Of a stretch of DNA of 64,000 nucleotides, positions 61,546 through 64,000 are shown piece by piece (position 1 is the stretch's first letter; each line of letters opens with the position of its first letter). The position numbers and the translations under genes are program-made. The notes beneath the pieces were generated by a model. That model did not search any database. It had not been told where the DNA came from and saw only the letters and a list, made by a program, of their open reading frames with translations. The stretch comes from Gammaproteobacteria bacterium (GTDB taxonomy: Bacteria; Pseudomonadota; Gammaproteobacteria; Steroidobacterales; Rariloculaceae). Location: assembly GCA_036381015.1 (NCBI GenBank), contig DASVDR010000024.1:62001-126000 (forward strand), given 5' to 3'.

Positions 61546-62127
61546 ATGCGCGCGACCGACCACCGATACCGAGGAGAGAAGGCGAAGTTCGAGCTCGCGC
61601 TGCGGATGATCGGTCACGAAGCACGCACGGGTACGATTCGCTACTGGACGGGCTTGAGCGACGATCGTATACGCAAGCTCTACACGTCTTACTTCAAGTA
61701 CGGCGACGCGCCGGTCCGGCGCAGGCGAGGGCGCTCCCCGACGCAGGTCGCGCCGCTCGTCAAGACGCCTTTGCGCGCCCTCGAATCGGGAGTGTTCACG
61801 AACCTCCTGCTCGCGAACGGATTGCTGTCCACGGACCCGGGCACGATGCCGAAGCTGAAAGGCAACATCGACCTCGGGCATCGGTTCTGCGAGTGCTACG
61901 AGACGTATTGCGCGCTCGTGCCGCGAGCGAACCTCTCGTTCGAATGGGGATGGAATCTGCTGATCAGCATTCGCCGCGGCGACGAGCTCGGCATCGCACG
62001 GTGTGACGTCTGCTCGGTCGGCTACGTGTTCGATCTGCTGGCCCTTCCGCCGTCGACGTGCCCGTCGTGCGCGACGCTGGCGCATCAAATGGGGCGGGGC
62101 GCGCTCGAGCACGAAGCGCTCGCGTAG
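61546..62127 (+). CDS. FlhC-like transcriptional regulator
   Basis: A 193-residue protein. The N-terminus (KAKFELALRMIGHEARTGTIRYWTGLSDDRIRKLYTSY) matches the FlhC opening (ELA-MI-x-x-ARxxxI...TGLSxxRxxxLY). Four cysteines (153, 156, 172, 175) in CDVC...CPSC form the expected zinc site; in E. coli FlhC the site is CxxC-x16-CxxC. FlhC acts in an FlhD4C2 complex that activates flagellar genes, but no flagellar gene is present here. Unlike the classical tandem flhDC operon, this gene is divergent from its partner. Confidence 0.78.
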   Translation: MRATDHRYRGEKAKFELALRMIGHEARTGTIRYWTGLSDDRIRKLYTSYFKYGDAPVRRRRGRSPTQVAPLVKTPLRALESGVFTNLLLANGLLSTDPGTMPKLKGNIDLGHRFCECYETYCALVPRANLSFEWGWNLLISIRRGDELGIARCDVCSVGYVFDLLALPPSTCPSCATLAHQMGRGALEHEALA

Positions 62128-62272
62128 CCTGCAGCGGCCGCAACGTCGTCAAACGGCGTGCGGTCGAGCACAATGGGCCCATGTCGAACGGACCGACCCG
62201 AACGCGCCCGCTCGCGCGCCCGCTTTACCGCAGGCCGAGCCGGCCGCTCGCAGCCCCCGGGGCTCCGCCGCC

Positions 62273-63028
62273 ATGTGCCTGATCGCAGTCGCCTATCGAG
62301 CCGCCGCGAGGTACCCGCTGATCGTCGCGGCGAACCGCGACGAAAGCCACGCACGCCCGACGGCGCCCGCCGCCTGGTGGCCGGACGCGCCGGACGTGCT
62401 CGGCGGCCGGGATCTCACCGCGGGCGGCACGTGGCTCGCGATCGACCGCGCAGGCCGCTTCGCGGCCGTCACCAATCTTCGCGAGCCCGAGCCGAGCGTC
62501 ACCGCGACCCGGCGATCGCGCGGCCTTCTCGTCACCGACTTCCTCACGGGCGCCCTGCCCGCTTCGGCGTTCGCGCGCGCCGCATTCCAGGACGGCGCGC
62601 GCTTCGGGCCGTTCAACATGCTGCTGCTCGACGCAGCCTCGTTCCACTACACCAGTAACCGCGCGGCCCCGCGCGCGCTCGATCCCGGCTTGCACGTGCT
62701 CGGCAACGGGAAGCCGGGCACCGAGTGGCCGAAGATCGCCCGCGCCCGAACGCGGCTCGCGGAGCTCCTCGACGAGCGCGACCCGAGCGAGGCGCTGTTC
62801 GCGATGCTCGCCGAGCGCAGCGCTCCCGTCGATGGCTACGACGATGCGCAGGTGTCGCTGTTTCAGCTGAATCCCGCCTGGGGCACACGCAGCTCGACCG
62901 TGCTCCTCGTGGACGCTTCCGGCCGCGCGCGGTTCCGAGAGCGGAGCTTCGATGCGGCCGGCGAGCCGACGGGCGAGGTCGAGGTCGAGTTCGCCGTGAC
63001 GCCGAGCCGGCACCGCGCCGCGCGCTGA
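62273..63028 (+). CDS. NRDE family protein (TANGO2-type)
   Basis: A 251-residue protein opening MCLIAVAYRAAARYPLIVAANRDE, with Cys2 and the NRDE signature at residues 21-24. The second position Cys is exposed after removal of Met, as in N-terminal nucleophile-like folds. Further blocks: LGGRDLTAGGTWLAIDRAGRFAAVTNLRE and GPFNMLLLDAASFHYTSN. Function of the family in bacteria is unsettled; relatives are linked to haem/lipid handling. Confidence 0.93.
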   Translation: MCLIAVAYRAAARYPLIVAANRDESHARPTAPAAWWPDAPDVLGGRDLTAGGTWLAIDRAGRFAAVTNLREPEPSVTATRRSRGLLVTDFLTGALPASAFARAAFQDGARFGPFNMLLLDAASFHYTSNRAAPRALDPGLHVLGNGKPGTEWPKIARARTRLAELLDERDPSEALFAMLAERSAPVDGYDDAQVSLFQLNPAWGTRSSTVLLVDASGRARFRERSFDAAGEPTGEVEVEFAVTPSRHRAAR

Positions 63029-63119
63029 TCGCGCGGTCGCGACGCGTCAGGCGTCGCCCGGGCGTTCCGCCTCGGGCCCGCCCGGGCGCGCCGCGCAAGG
63101 CGCTCTCGGCCGCGGCTGC

Positions 63120-63779
63120 TCAGGCGCGCTCGGCCGCGGCCTCGAGCCAGCGGCGAATGTCGCGGACCTCGTCCGCGCACACGGCGTGCGCGATCGGATA
63201 GGTGCGCCAATCCACCGAGAAGCCTTCCGCTTCGAGGGCCCGCCTGCCGAGAAGCGCGATCTCGACCGGCACGACGGGATCCGCTTCGCCGTGCGCCATC
63301 AGGATCGGCGTCGTCGCGTTCGCCGCCTGCTTCTCCGCCCCGAGAGACGTGGCGAGCGGCAGGAAAGCGGAGAGCGCCATGATGCCGCCGAGCGGGCGCG
63401 CTTCGCGCAGCCCGCTATGAAGCGCGATTGCGCCGCCTTGGGAGAATCCGGCGAGAACGATGCGCCGGCTCGGCACGCCGCGGGCGATCTCCCGATCGAC
63501 GAGGCCGCGAACGGCGGCTGCGCTCTCGCGGATTCCGGCCTCGTCCTGCGGCGCATCGGGTCGAAAGTCGAAGATGTCGAACCACGCCCGCATCGGCAGG
63601 CCGCCGTTGATCGTGACGGGCCGGACCGGCGCGTGCGGGAACACGTAGCGGACGCCCGGCAGCCCGAGCTCGGCGACGATGGGCTCGAAGTCGTAGCCGT
63701 CGGCTCCGAGCCCGTGCAGCCACAGGACGGCCAGGCGAGGCTCGGCAGCGCCGTCCCCGCGCTCGATGAAATCCAGCAT
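63120..63779 (-). CDS. Carboxylesterase (phospholipase/carboxylesterase family)
   Basis: A 219-residue alpha/beta hydrolase. Blocks: AVLWLHGLGADGYDFEPIV (oxyanion loop), FPHAPVRPVTINGGLPMRAWFDIF, nucleophile elbow LAGFSQGGAIALHSGL (Ser113), catalytic Asp in HGEADPVVP and His in YPIAHAVCADEV. The length is typical for this esterase group. A GGAGG lies before the ATG at 63777-63779. It is divergent from argR. Confidence 0.94.
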   Translation of the reverse strand: MLDFIERGDGAAEPRLAVLWLHGLGADGYDFEPIVAELGLPGVRYVFPHAPVRPVTINGGLPMRAWFDIFDFRPDAPQDEAGIRESAAAVRGLVDREIARGVPSRRIVLAGFSQGGAIALHSGLREARPLGGIMALSAFLPLATSLGAEKQAANATTPILMAHGEADPVVPVEIALLGRRALEAEGFSVDWRTYPIAHAVCADEVRDIRRWLEAAAERA

Positions 63780-63834
63780 CACCTGCACCTCCGGCCTGGT
63801 CGCCGGAACCGTCGAAAAAAGCTGCGCGCGTCTC

Positions 63835-63862
63835 TTGCGCGCTTGCACATATCCTGTATTAT
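63835..63862 (+). promoter_or_regulatory. Candidate argR promoter
   Basis: TTGCGC (63835-63840) and TATTAT (63857-63862) are 16 bp apart. Expected start of transcription near 63868 leaves a short leader before the ATG at 63896, which supports that start over the ATG at 63863. A minus-strand TATAAT (63858-63863) overlaps and could serve the esterase gene. Confidence 0.5.
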
Positions 63863-63895
63863 ATGCGCAATTTTATTCAGACCTCAGCCCCACCG

Positions 63896-64000
63896 ATGCC
63901 CACTGCCCCCGCTCAACAGCACGAGCGCCGCCGCGCCATTGCGCGGCTGCTCGAGCAGCACCAAATCAGCCGCCAGTCGGAGCTGGTCTCGTTGCTGCGG
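63896..64000 (+). CDS. argR: Arginine repressor, N-terminal part only
   Basis: The first 35 codons, cut by the window edge, read MPTAPAQQHERRRAIARLLEQHQISRQSELVSLLR. This is the start of the ArgR winged-helix domain (compare the RxxAIxxLLxxxxIxxQxELVxxL pattern). ArgR uses arginine as co-repressor for arginine synthesis genes and usually represses itself. The ATG at 63863 is in frame and would add 11 residues. I could not confirm an ARG box; an ATTCA half-site occurs at 63875. Confidence 0.8.
   Translation, partial: MPTAPAQQHERRRAIARLLEQHQISRQSELVSLLR

Overview
The window looks like a chromosomal segment of a high-GC gammaproteobacterium. I infer this from dense protein coding, many GTG/TTG starts, and gammaproteobacterial-type genes: the MsrPQ pair, a long FadE, a PspF-controlled psp operon, GspA/GspB, a TIGR04211-like SH3 protein, GlnK-AmtB and FlhD/FlhC-like regulators. 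I see no rRNA or tRNA gene, CRISPR array, transposase or prophage. The species cannot be named from sequence alone.

Layout. 1-5 kb: a truncated Lhr-type helicase, an orphan P-loop ATPase, a rhomboid protease, an O6-alkylguanine DNA alkyltransferase, a zinc-ribbon protein and a coiled-coil protein. 5.2-9.9 kb (minus): a three-gene 2-oxoacid:acceptor oxidoreductase operon in which a GltD-like flavoprotein carrying extra [4Fe-4S] motifs precedes the alpha and beta subunits. 10.3-13.2 kb: two secreted TPR proteins with TonB-C-like ends. 13.2-17.4 kb: a zinc alcohol dehydrogenase, a tandem universal stress protein and an OmpR/CpxA-type two-component pair. 17.4-21 kb: amtB-glnK and msrPQ. 21-25 kb: palindromic repeat elements, then a PAS-PAS sigma-54 activator divergent from a small secreted protein that has its own sigma-54 promoter, two upstream dyads and a strong terminator.

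25-34.9 kb: dihydroorotase, a Gld-like ABC system (ATPase, permease, GldG-like and DUF4340-like proteins), threonine deaminase and an unknown two-gene operon. 35-45 kb: an SLC13/RCK transporter, an SRPBCC-like protein, quinone oxidoreductase, an FAD ferredoxin reductase, two tandem membrane-anchored paralogues of unknown function, GshA, a DUF2845-like protein and a bactofilin. 45-52 kb: a YheT-type hydrolase, a GGDEF-EAL protein and the psp envelope-stress regulon with divergent pspF. 52-64 kb: malate dehydrogenase, FadE, a DUF4399-like lipoprotein, GspA-GspB, a third repeat element, a YadGH-type ABC exporter, divergent FlhD-like/FlhC-like genes, an NRDE protein, a carboxylesterase and the start of argR.

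The most interesting parts are: the self-contained sigma-54 module at 24.4-25.0 kb; a palindromic repeat family with 35-bp inverted ends (three copies, always 3' of genes); the divergent FlhD/FlhC-like pair with two operator-like dyads; the TPR/TonB-C paralogues; the tandem unknown membrane pair; and a pspF promoter that would give a near-leaderless mRNA. Positions, motifs and promoters were read by eye. Family assignments rest on recognised motifs and were not searched.
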